Below, in pieces: positions 1 to 8,326 of a DNA stretch of 64,000 bases. Numbering within the stretch: position 1 is the stretch's first letter; every line of letters starts with the position of its first letter. Below the pieces are notes generated by a model, which worked only from the letters and a program-made list of their open reading frames with translations, searched no databases and was not told where the DNA came from. Made by a program: the position numbers and the translations under genes. The stretch is from Thalassoroseus pseudoceratinae. Its GTDB lineage: Bacteria > Planctomycetota > Planctomycetia > Planctomycetales > Planctomycetaceae. The stretch lies in contig NZ_JAALXT010000001.1 of the NCBI RefSeq assembly GCF_011634775.1, forward strand, positions 620,001 through 684,000, read 5' to 3'.

Positions 1-1
1 T

Positions 2-2797
2 GCCGAATCTGCGTATCAAAGTGCAACGACTCAATACCATCGCGTGTTCTGGATTTCATGGGCTGTAATTATGTTGATGACATTGGTTGTCGGTAGCATC
101 GGTCTGATCATTGCTCGCAAGATTGTTCATCCGATTCAAGTTCTCAAAGACGCCGCAACACGCATTGCAAATCGCGAACCAATTGAAACCATCGACGTGC
201 GATCTAGAGACGAACTCGGCGATCTTGCACGCGATATGGAAAGTATGGCGGCTGGGATCCAAAGCTATATCGCTCAGCAACAGCAGGCCGAAGCCGAGGT
301 TCGGGAGTTGAATGCTCAGTTGGAATTACGCGTCGAGGAACGAACTGGGGAACTGCAAACGGCCACCGAAACACTTCTTTTCGAAGCCGACGAGCGGAAA
401 CGCGAGGAAGAACGTTACCGATCATTGGTGGAGGCGACGACGGCCATCGTTTGGAACACGCCCGCTTCAGGAGAGTTTGAAACAGAACAATCTGAATGGA
501 GCGAATTCACAGGGCAGAGTTTCCATGAACTCAAAGGCTGGGGTTGGCTCAACGCTGTTCATCCCGACGATCGCCCAAACACCGCCGCAGTTTGGTCAAC
601 TGCAGTCGCCGAACGCTCGCTTTATGAAGTCGAACATCGGCTTCGACGGTTCGATGGCACATACCGTCATATGCTAGTTCGCGCTGTGCCAATTCTCGGA
701 GACGATAAAACCATTCGCGAATGGGTGGGAATCCATACCGACATCGATGACCGCAAACGAGCCGAGGTGATGCTGCGAGACGCTAAGGAAGCCGCCGAGA
801 GTGCGAATCAAGCGAAAAGCGAGTTTTTGGCGAACATGAGTCACGAGATTCGGACGCCAATGAATGGCATCATTGGCATGACTGAACTGACTCTCGATAC
901 CAGACTCTCCACGGAACAACGCGAGTACCTGGAGATGGTCAAATCGTCGGCGGATTACCTCTTGGCAGTCATCAATGACATCCTCGACTTCTCCAAGATT
1001 GAAGCTGGCAAACTTGATCTAGATCCGATCGATTTCAATCTTCGTGAGCACCTAGACGACACCGTCACCACGCTGGCACTTCGGGCTCACACCAAGGGGT
1101 TGGAACTCGCGTGTCATGTCCTTTCGGACGTTCCAGATTCACTCGTGGGCGACCCCGGCCGATTGCGGCAGATTATTGTCAACTTGATCGGGAATGCGGT
1201 GAAATTCACCGGCGAAGGTGAAGTCGTTGTTCGCGTCGAGAAGGAAACACAGTCCGACTCAGACGTCTGCATTCATTTCAGCGTCAAAGACACTGGCATC
1301 GGAATTCCAGCCGAGAAACTCGGCCTTCTGTTCCAAGCCTTTTCACAAGTCGATCCGTCGACGACGCGTAAGTTCGGAGGGACTGGTTTAGGTTTGGCGA
1401 TTTCCTCTCAGCTTGTGAAGATGATGGGCGGACGCATTTGGGTCGAGAGTGAAGAGGGCCAGGGGAGTACATTTCACTTCACCGCCCGCTTCGGACTCTC
1501 CACATCGCCGCCAGCTCGACAAGTCCCCCAGGAACTATCCGAGATCAAAGGCCTGCGAGTCTTGGTGGTCGACGATAATGCCACCAACCGCCGCATTCTC
1601 GTGGAGGTCCTTTCCAATTGGGGTCTCAAACCGACGGCCGTCACCTGCGGTCCCGAGGCCTTGAAAGCGATCGAGGAAGCCCTTGATCAGGGAAGCCCTT
1701 TTCGGATCGTCTTGTTGGATAACATGATGCCCGAGATGGATGGCTTCATGCTGGCTCAGGAAATTCTCAAGCGGCCCGGTTTTCACCCGTCGACCATGAT
1801 GATGCTCTCCTCTGCTGATCGCCACGAGAATGCCGAGCGGTGTCGATCATTAGGGCTCACTGCATACATGACGAAGCCGGTCAAGCGGTCCGAACTCTTG
1901 AATGCGATCCTCACCGCGATTGAAAGCGAACCAGCAGAGACGCACAAGCAGTCGCCGAAAAGCCATTCGCAGGTCGATGCCAATCAGCAAAGCATGCAAA
2001 TTCTGTTAACCGAAGATAATGCCGTGAATCAGAAACTCGCGGTCAAGCTCCTGGAAAAACGGGGGCATCGTGTCATTGTCGCAGGGAACGGCAAAGAGGC
2101 GATTCACGCATTAGATCAACAGGAATTCGATATTATTCTGATGGACGTTCAGATGCCGGAGATGGACGGGTTCGAGACAACACAGACCATCCGCAAACGC
2201 GAGCAGCAGACTGGCGGACGAATTCCAATCGTTGCCATGACGGCTTTCGCCATGAAGGGGGATCGCGAGCGGTGCATCGCTGCCGGCATGGATGGGTATA
2301 TTTCAAAGCCACTGCAACCGAGTGAACTCTTTGAAATGGTGGAAAGTTATCCAATTCGAGATTCGGCGGAGACAAAGTCACCGCTGAAACTCTCGTTGGC
2401 TGACACGGACCATGCGACCGCAGCAAATCCAATCGATGCCGTTCAATTGGAGGATGCCGTATCGGCCTTCGATCACGCCCGTGCCATGGAAACCGTCGAT
2501 GGTGACGTTGAGTTGATGAAAGAGATCATCAAAGCCTTTCTGGAAGAATATCCGAAACTAATGACGGAAGTCGAAGAGGCGGTTTCGCAGGCCGATCCCA
2601 CAGCGATCGGTCGTGCCTCTCATACTTTGAAGGGCGCCGCCGGAGCGCTCGCAGCGATCCAGGTCGTTGAACTAGCTCAAGAGCTTGAAACCATGGGTAA
2701 CACCGAGCAAATCACCGAAGCCGCTTCGACCTTCGCAACGCTTGAACAAGCAATCGAAGAGTTAGCGAATCAGCTCACTGCATTCTGTCAGAATTAA
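2..2797 (+). CDS. Hybrid sensor histidine kinase/response regulator (5' truncated)
   Basis: The frame is open to the first base of the window, so the true start lies upstream; the first in-window start-like codon is GTG at 44, from which residues are numbered here. A membrane helix is followed by HAMP (about 20-75), a short coiled coil, a PAS/PAC domain (about 120-245), HisKA with SHEIRTPMNG (phospho-acceptor His267), HATPase with an N-box near 370-390 and G-boxes DTGIGIP and GGTGLGLAIS, two receiver domains (phospho-Asp near 559 and 701) and a C-terminal Hpt domain (SHTLKGAAG, His860). This is the BarA/ArcB-like layout, so signalling should be an intramolecular phosphorelay from the membrane. 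The missing N-terminus probably holds the sensing domain, so the signal is unknown. The downstream gene is convergent and gives no hint of the target. Confidence 0.95.
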   Translation, partial: AESAYQSATTQYHRVFWISWAVIMLMTLVVGSIGLIIARKIVHPIQVLKDAATRIANREPIETIDVRSRDELGDLARDMESMAAGIQSYIAQQQQAEAEVRELNAQLELRVEERTGELQTATETLLFEADERKREEERYRSLVEATTAIVWNTPASGEFETEQSEWSEFTGQSFHELKGWGWLNAVHPDDRPNTAAVWSTAVAERSLYEVEHRLRRFDGTYRHMLVRAVPILGDDKTIREWVGIHTDIDDRKRAEVMLRDAKEAAESANQAKSEFLANMSHEIRTPMNGIIGMTELTLDTRLSTEQREYLEMVKSSADYLLAVINDILDFSKIEAGKLDLDPIDFNLREHLDDTVTTLALRAHTKGLELACHVLSDVPDSLVGDPGRLRQIIVNLIGNAVKFTGEGEVVVRVEKETQSDSDVCIHFSVKDTGIGIPAEKLGLLFQAFSQVDPSTTRKFGGTGLGLAISSQLVKMMGGRIWVESEEGQGSTFHFTARFGLSTSPPARQVPQELSEIKGLRVLVVDDNATNRRILVEVLSNWGLKPTAVTCGPEALKAIEEALDQGSPFRIVLLDNMMPEMDGFMLAQEILKRPGFHPSTMMMLSSADRHENAERCRSLGLTAYMTKPVKRSELLNAILTAIESEPAETHKQSPKSHSQVDANQQSMQILLTEDNAVNQKLAVKLLEKRGHRVIVAGNGKEAIHALDQQEFDIILMDVQMPEMDGFETTQTIRKREQQTGGRIPIVAMTAFAMKGDRERCIAAGMDGYISKPLQPSELFEMVESYPIRDSAETKSPLKLSLADTDHATAANPIDAVQLEDAVSAFDHARAMETVDGDVELMKEIIKAFLEEYPKLMTEVEEAVSQADPTAIGRASHTLKGAAGALAAIQVVELAQELETMGNTEQITEAASTFATLEQAIEELANQLTAFCQN

Positions 2798-2862
2798 GAA
2801 GGGCGATAACGACGAAGACGACCACTTGAAAACTGATTATGATCATCGTCCAGAGCTGTCAT

Positions 2863-4236
2863 TCAGTTTCGCACTTGCTTGACGAGCTTGTGGACTGACT
2901 TTGCGATTCGGTCTTCGATGTCGCCACGCCAGCGAAACGCCGGACGACCATATTCGTACAGATTGTAACCGCCTTCATAGCCGCCTTCCTCCCAGACTCG
3001 TCGTGAGGGGATGTACGAAATCATGTCGTCCGCATAACCGCAGACCCAAGTGCCGGGGCCGAATTCGCGTTTGAAACGCAGTCCGTAATCGACAACAGTC
3101 TCGGCCCCCATGCCGATCACGAGCATCTCATTTCCAAGTTGCCAGGCATGGATCGGATACGGATATGCCGACTCAAATTTGTGACCGTCATCCAGCTTCT
3201 TGAGCAGACGTTTCGCCCAGCGAGCACGTAACGCGCGGGTGTCATTTGTGAGTTCTTGTAATTCTTCCTTGGTCACGACTTTCAGATACGGCAGTTCCGC
3301 AATCTCGAATGCCGTTCGAATTCTTGGCGTGACTGGTTTCAGAGACTGTTTTTGCTCCAACGTCTCTTCGACTGCAACGGCTAGCATCCGCCCATACTTT
3401 TCACAGAGTTCGACTTTGCGGCGAGGCAGTGGGTTCTGATCTCCGCCACAGGTGTTGACGAACATCGCCGTTACACCGGGATACTTTTTCTCAATTTCAA
3501 TCTGGGCAAAGCCAGGGTAGTCGCCACACCACTGACGAAAGCTGAGAGTCGTGGGATGGCAGGCATACCCGAACAGGACGGCATCCAGTTTTCCATCAGG
3601 TCGCGTGACCGTCAACACGGGAACGGAATGGTCAACGGGGCCTCGCAACGGTTCGCCGCGAGCCAGCAGATTGGGCACATCAGCTTCGCGATTGTTCCGC
3701 CGATTCACCGCAAACGAGGTACTTCCCATTCCCTGTTGCAGCGTCGCCGGAGCCAATCGGGACAACGCTTCACCGACGAGTTCCACCGTGCGTGTCACCA
3801 TCCGATCGGTGTACTCGCTGACAAGCTGTTCTTGGGCCGCTTCGACCGGATAATAGTCAATCAGGTCGTCCCCTAATCGCGGCCCGCAGTGATTATGCGA
3901 AAACGTGAACATGATGTGCTGCCGCTGCAACCCGTACTCTTTATCGAGTTGCACAAACACACGATCGCTCATGGTTTTGGGCACGCCTTGAAAGTCACTC
4001 GTGATCATCACGACTCGGTTTCCTTCGCCGTCATCGAGTGCGAGAGCCTTCATCCACAGGTCATGGATTTTCCCTTCGGGTGCCCGTTTCGTTCCGTATC
4101 CCGCTAGCCAGACCGGCGTCTCTGGAGTAATCACAGCACGGGCCACTCCAGCTTTCCACTCACCAGCGACTGCGTAGCCGCTGGTGAGGGAAATTGCAAT
4201 CGCCAGTAACAGGAGATGCTTTAACAATGTTTTCAT
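2863..4236 (-). CDS. Neutral/alkaline non-lysosomal ceramidase-family secreted hydrolase
   Basis: The start is the ATG at 4236, which opens directly on a signal peptide (MKTLLKHLLLLAIAISLTSG, cleavage near VAG); an upstream in-frame start would put 24 hydrophilic residues before it. The mature protein begins WKAGVARAVITPETPVWLAG and carries TFSHNHCGPR and GYACHPTTL, which match the N-terminal catalytic domain of neutral ceramidases, where such histidines bind zinc. At about 457 residues it lacks the C-terminal immunoglobulin-like domain of the full enzyme, as is usual for planctomycete members. Known members cleave the N-acyl bond of ceramide, but many short bacterial homologues have untested substrates. 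It is probably periplasmic or exported. The next gene, on the same strand, starts from its own upstream region. Confidence 0.85.
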   Translation of the reverse strand: MKTLLKHLLLLAIAISLTSGYAVAGEWKAGVARAVITPETPVWLAGYGTKRAPEGKIHDLWMKALALDDGEGNRVVMITSDFQGVPKTMSDRVFVQLDKEYGLQRQHIMFTFSHNHCGPRLGDDLIDYYPVEAAQEQLVSEYTDRMVTRTVELVGEALSRLAPATLQQGMGSTSFAVNRRNNREADVPNLLARGEPLRGPVDHSVPVLTVTRPDGKLDAVLFGYACHPTTLSFRQWCGDYPGFAQIEIEKKYPGVTAMFVNTCGGDQNPLPRRKVELCEKYGRMLAVAVEETLEQKQSLKPVTPRIRTAFEIAELPYLKVVTKEELQELTNDTRALRARWAKRLLKKLDDGHKFESAYPYPIHAWQLGNEMLVIGMGAETVVDYGLRFKREFGPGTWVCGYADDMISYIPSRRVWEEGGYEGGYNLYEYGRPAFRWRGDIEDRIAKSVHKLVKQVRN

Positions 4237-4349
4237 GTCGTTCTCATTGCAGAAACTTGAAGTAACGCATTTCGATTCGCCTGCCGATATTGATCGACTC
4301 TTCGCCAATAGACAACCAAGCGACGCTAGTGGCGTTGTTCAATTTGTGT

Positions 4350-5870
4350 TCAGTCTCCATCGGTGAATTGGAATGCGTAAAGGTCTGCGTCCTTCAATTC
4401 AAAAAGCAATTGCACTGTTTTCCCAGATAGCTGACTAACATCAGTTCCACTTTTCCAGGAAACAACTCGATCAAGTTCGTCGCCAAATTGCTCGTTGCAA
4501 TCAGCGAGTCCGAAACCAGGAATCGGTTTGCCATCACCGTCCTGTATTTCGACTCGCACGCTGCCGACCGCGGAGGTCGAGAAGTTCAATTCCAGTTGCG
4601 AGCCGTCGAACTTCAACGGCTTCGTCAACAACTCGCCGCCACTGAACGGTGCTTGGGCCGAGACAAAGCCGTCCATGCGGAGAGTATAGCGTCGGAAGCT
4701 TGTCGCGTTTTCTTCCCAGTAACCTTCCGTCGCGTACAGCGAGATTTCATCAGGCGCGTCTTCCAAGTGCGACTTCGTGGGAACCATTCCCCAGAAGATG
4801 AAATTGTCTCCGTAAACCCACGTATCTTTTCGCGATGGGCCCGGTCGAATGAAGGCCTCGCTCCAACGGTGAAATGTCAGTCCGTCGCGGCTGGTCATGA
4901 ATGCGGCGTCAGTCACCGCCGTGCCATAACGTTGGCTTTGCTTGGAACGATACTGCCGCTCCTCCAAGCCGGGAAGTTGATTCATCGATGGCGACCAACC
5001 CCGATCATTGTATCGCATGGGAAACCCCATCAGAATATGGGGAGCGCGAAAGTACGGTTGAATCTGGTTGGTATACAGTGCTTGCTCGGTCGCATCGGGA
5101 TACTTGAGCCACTGCGGATGGGGAAAACTGTCCGGAGTTTCCGAGGCAGCAGTCATAATGCCGCGAACGTCGTTGTCAAAAGCGCGGTGATACTCACGAT
5201 AAACTCCCCCCACGGAATCCCAGAACATCAGGTTTTGCGAGTCGAACGCGCCGTGGGTGACGAACGGTTTCTTGCTCTTCAGTTGAAAGTGTGTTCCGTT
5301 CGCGGAGACCATTAAGTAGAGACCGCGTGGTTTGCTACCAACGATCACGATCTTGTAACGTTCCGACTTTGGACAATCAGGGTTCGTATCTAGAAAAACG
5401 GCGGTGTGCGCAGGACTGCCTTTAAATTCGCTCACCATGGCTTTATCAAGGATGAGATTGTTTTTCTTGGACCCCTGAAATTCGATGATGCCCAATTCGG
5501 GACGCGTCCAGTGGATGCCGTCTTTGCTCTCGGCTACGCAGAGAGTCTCCCAGGAATTCTTGCTCGTTTTGTAGGCTTTCGAATTCGGATGATGGCCGCC
5601 CCGGTAATAGATTCGGAAACGATCGCCATCGTGAACGACACTTTGATACGCGCTGCCGTTTCCCTCCCAAGCGGCATCGCTGCGAAAGACAACTTCACGC
5701 CGAGTTGGTCGATGCAGCTCTAACCGCACACCATCGAGGCGTGCGATGAGATGATGATCGACCAGCAGTTCGCGTCGCGAGCCGATATCGATTGGTTCTG
5801 CGGCGTGACTCGCAGCGATCAGCATCGAGCTGAAGCTGACACAGAAGACGATCAACGATTGCAATTTCAT
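4350..5870 (-). CDS. Secreted glycosidase-like beta-propeller protein
   Basis: The ATG at 5870 begins a signal peptide (MKLQSLIVFCVSFSSMLIAASHA) ending near AA-EP. The body has repeated short blade-like segments typical of planctomycete proteins with a five-bladed beta-propeller fold related to GH32/43/62/68: an early LLVDHHLI, then VVHDGDRFRIYYRGG and ESKDGIHWTRPELG, and later SRDGLTFHRW. The C-terminal about 110 residues (GGELLTKPLKFDG onward) look like a beta-sandwich carbohydrate-binding or Laminin-G-like domain that is common at the end of this family. Catalytic residues cannot be assigned by eye. It probably acts on polysaccharide outside the cytoplasm; substrate unknown. It lies just upstream, on the same strand, of the ceramidase-like gene, with 113 bases between them. 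Confidence 0.7.
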   Translation of the reverse strand: MKLQSLIVFCVSFSSMLIAASHAAEPIDIGSRRELLVDHHLIARLDGVRLELHRPTRREVVFRSDAAWEGNGSAYQSVVHDGDRFRIYYRGGHHPNSKAYKTSKNSWETLCVAESKDGIHWTRPELGIIEFQGSKKNNLILDKAMVSEFKGSPAHTAVFLDTNPDCPKSERYKIVIVGSKPRGLYLMVSANGTHFQLKSKKPFVTHGAFDSQNLMFWDSVGGVYREYHRAFDNDVRGIMTAASETPDSFPHPQWLKYPDATEQALYTNQIQPYFRAPHILMGFPMRYNDRGWSPSMNQLPGLEERQYRSKQSQRYGTAVTDAAFMTSRDGLTFHRWSEAFIRPGPSRKDTWVYGDNFIFWGMVPTKSHLEDAPDEISLYATEGYWEENATSFRRYTLRMDGFVSAQAPFSGGELLTKPLKFDGSQLELNFSTSAVGSVRVEIQDGDGKPIPGFGLADCNEQFGDELDRVVSWKSGTDVSQLSGKTVQLLFELKDADLYAFQFTDGD

Positions 5871-5971
5871 CTGGCAGACCCTTTTGTTGCCATATTGGTG
5901 TCGCTGCCTTCACGGCTGGGAAAGACCTTGCCGGGAATTGTGCAACGATTTCAATGCGGAGAGCATCAAAA

Positions 5972-6006
5972 GGACGCGTTTCAATCGCTATGATCGAAAC
6001 GCGTCC
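5972..6006. repeat. Strong inverted repeat (15-bp stem, 5-base loop)
   Basis: Arms 5972-5986 and 5992-6006 pair over 15 bp with one mismatch around loop GCTAT; the core GGACGCGTTTC / GAAACGCGTCC is perfect. There is no trailing T-run, and it lies upstream of two divergent genes, so a simple terminator role is unlikely. It could be an operator, a small RNA stem or a remnant repeat. Confidence 0.7.
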
Positions 6007-6064
6007 GGTTATTGCTCCGCACTCCCGTATCGCACTTGCATTGTTGTCCTGCAAGACGGGATTA

Positions 6065-6084
6065 GCGATGCTCACTAGCATCGC
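6065..6084. repeat. Short inverted repeat (8-bp stem)
   Basis: GCGATGCT and AGCATCGC form a perfect 8-bp stem around CACT. It lies 58 bases after the larger hairpin in the same divergent spacer. Function unknown. Confidence 0.5.
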
Positions 6085-6383
6085 CTGCAAGATGAGATTG
6101 TATCGTGGACTGACTCGGCTGGGAAATCAGTCGCGGTTGATTCGTTCGCAACGGATTTGGAAATCCACAAGCGATTGTATCGGCTATCGTCCTACTTCAG
6201 TTCGACGACGACCTTTCCCAGGGTTCCCTCGAAATGAAAAAGCATTCGGTAGTCGTAGCATGTCCGGTTTTGAACAACGCCATTGACGGGCTGGATCTGA
6301 GCCGTTAGGAACAACGTTAATCGGCGGTCTGTCTCCCAGGCGTAACAGCTCCCTGACCACACTAGTTTCGAAATACCACTTCC

Positions 6384-7355
6384 ATGAGAATCGTGTTTTT
6401 CTTCGCAGCGGTCGCTTTGATTGGGACTGGCATCGCTTTTCGTTCCATCGCAGCAGAGGAATCCGCCAAGACCGAATTGTCCGAGGGGCATACGGTGATT
6501 CGGGCTTCCGCAGGGGTTTCGGAAATTGTGATTACGACCACATCCCGGTTGGCGGGTGCGATTCACTCACTGACGTGGAATGGCCAGGAGTTTATCGACA
6601 GTTTCGACCACGGGCGGCAGCTTCAGTCAGCAGCGAACTTCGACTGCGGGACCAAGTTCACCGGCGAGACATTCAATCCGACTGAAGCCGGCTCCCGACA
6701 AGACGGAAAAGGTGAGACTTCCACCAGCCGACTGCTTCACATCGTCACCACCAAGGACGCTCTGCAAACGACATCACAAATGGCCTTCTGGCTAACTCCC
6801 GGTCAAAAGTCCGCAGGTCATCCGGCAAAAAATACCGAAGTTCTCTCGAACCATCTTCTCATTAAGCGGGTGCAAATCGGCTACGACGGTCTGCCAAACG
6901 TGATTCAATATGATGTCACGTTCAGCATGCCGATCGGCGAAAAGCACACTTATGCTCAATTCGAAGCTGTCACGGGCTATATGCCTGCGAAGTTCAAAAA
7001 GTTCTGGAGCTTCAGTCCAAAGACCCGCGAACTGGATCCGCTTTCTGATGGTCCCGGCGAACAATCGCGTCCGGTGGTGTTCTCGACGGAAAGCGGTTCG
7101 CATGCCATGGGCGTGTTCTCGCCCGATCAACCGTCACCGGGCTACGAACGGGCTGGCTACGGGCGGTTTCGCTTTCCACACGCGAAGGTCGTCAAATGGA
7201 ACTGCGTGTTCCGCGTCCGTGACGCAAACGGCGTCAAGCCGAGTGAGTATTCCTTTCGCTCATTCGTGGTCGTCGGAGATCTGAAGATGGTGATCACATC
7301 CCTTCGCACGCTCCATGAGAAGTTCGCTAGCAAAACTCAAGCGGGAAGTCGATGA
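6384..7355 (+). CDS. Secreted protein of unknown function, 323 residues
   Basis: A signal peptide (MRIVFFFAAVALIGTGIAFRSIAAEE) leads a soluble, beta-rich sequence. Recognisable stretches are LAGAIHSLTWNGQEFIDSFDHGRQLQ near the start and GSHAMGVFSPDQ later, which resemble planctomycete proteins with a galactose-mutarotase-like beta-sandwich (a core that begins by describing deviation from a wild-type sugar backbone), but I cannot name a family with confidence. There are no membrane segments after the signal. It is read divergently from the beta-propeller gene across a long spacer and is convergent with the lipoprotein gene that follows. Function is not inferred beyond probable export and a possible carbohydrate role. 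Confidence 0.65.
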   Translation: MRIVFFFAAVALIGTGIAFRSIAAEESAKTELSEGHTVIRASAGVSEIVITTTSRLAGAIHSLTWNGQEFIDSFDHGRQLQSAANFDCGTKFTGETFNPTEAGSRQDGKGETSTSRLLHIVTTKDALQTTSQMAFWLTPGQKSAGHPAKNTEVLSNHLLIKRVQIGYDGLPNVIQYDVTFSMPIGEKHTYAQFEAVTGYMPAKFKKFWSFSPKTRELDPLSDGPGEQSRPVVFSTESGSHAMGVFSPDQPSPGYERAGYGRFRFPHAKVVKWNCVFRVRDANGVKPSEYSFRSFVVVGDLKMVITSLRTLHEKFASKTQAGSR

Positions 7356-7441
7356 CGAAAAACGATTGTTCGTTAGCGTAGTCTTGGTTTCCTCCACCGC
7401 TCCGCGGGCAGACGGGTACCTGCCTCGATCAGACGCAACTG

Positions 7442-7966
7442 TCAATGTTGGTGTCCGTGGTCTTCGTGTGATATCTCACCGTTATAGGACTTGCCGCCAA
7501 TCTTCACGACTAAACGGGCGTTGGCTCCGTCTTCGTCGAGATGTTCGCCAAGTTCTTTGTCGTCGGAGAAGAACCGGGACGATTGGCCGTCCGGATCGTC
7601 CTTGACCGGTTGGGCTTTCAGTTCGAACTGCTTCGGCTTGCCACCGCGCGACACATTGACGGTGACCTCCTCGGCGTCGATCGGCACAGTGTTCTTGGCT
7701 GAGCCATCAAGCAAGTAAATGGTGACCGCGTCTGTGTCTTCGTCGTGAAGGAGTTCGCCGTGGTATTCCTCTTTGCCGAGTTCGATCAGACGGCCATGAT
7801 GCGGGCCTCTCGTCGGATGGGCATCTTTGCTTCCGGATGGTGCGGGCGGGGGATTATCCGGGATTTCCTGCGTGTCAGGTTTCTCCTCCTGGTTCGTACA
7901 GCCGATGAATGTGAGAGAGGCCGTCAACGTCAAAAGGAGTGCGAAAGTTGTGTGAGGGAATCGCAT
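7442..7966 (-). CDS. Lipoprotein associated with a metal efflux operon
   Basis: The N-terminus MRFPHTTFALLLTLTASLTFIGC is a signal ending in a lipobox (FIGC), so the Cys should be lipid-anchored. The mature part starts with a low-complexity Pro/Asp/Glu linker, then GPHHGRLIELGKEEYHGELLHD, a motif I associate with small proteins next to CusA/CzcA pumps in planctomycetes, and it ends in a His-rich tail (HEDHGHQH). It is the distal gene on the same strand as the RND pump and its adaptor, 360 bases downstream, so it may be cotranscribed. A periplasmic metal-binding role is plausible but unproven. Confidence 0.7.
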   Translation of the reverse strand: MRFPHTTFALLLTLTASLTFIGCTNQEEKPDTQEIPDNPPPAPSGSKDAHPTRGPHHGRLIELGKEEYHGELLHDEDTDAVTIYLLDGSAKNTVPIDAEEVTVNVSRGGKPKQFELKAQPVKDDPDGQSSRFFSDDKELGEHLDEDGANARLVVKIGGKSYNGEISHEDHGHQH

Positions 7967-8326
7967 GAATATGTTCCTAGTCGTTTGCGGTGATCGTTGT
8001 CAGTTAAAGTCGATGGAATTCGCCTGAACCAGTTTCGGGCGAGCGTTCGGTTCGGTTGCAGTAGGCATTCATGATGACGACTCGTGTCGAAGCCACCGGT
8101 TCGGTACCACTGTTCCGAGTTATGTTTTCGAGCGGGAATTCAGCGAGATTTTCCGCCATTGAGTTTAGAGATCAGCACGTCGGCATAGTCATAGCGAAGG
8201 CGACCGAAATAAAGCGTTCGACAGAGGAGTCAGAAACTTCCGTGTTGCGAACATAGTCAGTTCCTTCTTCAAAGGACTTCAAAATGGTTGGGCCGGAGCC
8301 GTTCTTCAAGCCCGATCGCAAGGTGG
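7967..8326. other. 360-base spacer with no supported feature
   Basis: This lies between the RND pump gene and the lipoprotein gene, both on the minus strand. I see no convincing reading frame, RNA gene or terminator. A separate promoter for the lipoprotein may lie here. Confidence 0.4.

Larger units (their letters stand above)
5871..6383. other. 513-base divergent intergenic region with two hairpins
   Basis: No coding region could be supported here. The stretch separates two divergently read secreted-protein genes and should hold both promoters, although I see no convincing -35/-10 pair. It contains a strong inverted repeat at 5972-6006 and a second at 6065-6084, listed separately. A direct repeat of CTGCAAGA also occurs near 6055 and 6084. 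Confidence 0.6.

Noticed and set aside
4488-5315. A 275-residue frame on the plus strand
   Set aside because: It is antisense to the well-supported beta-propeller gene and has no family features.
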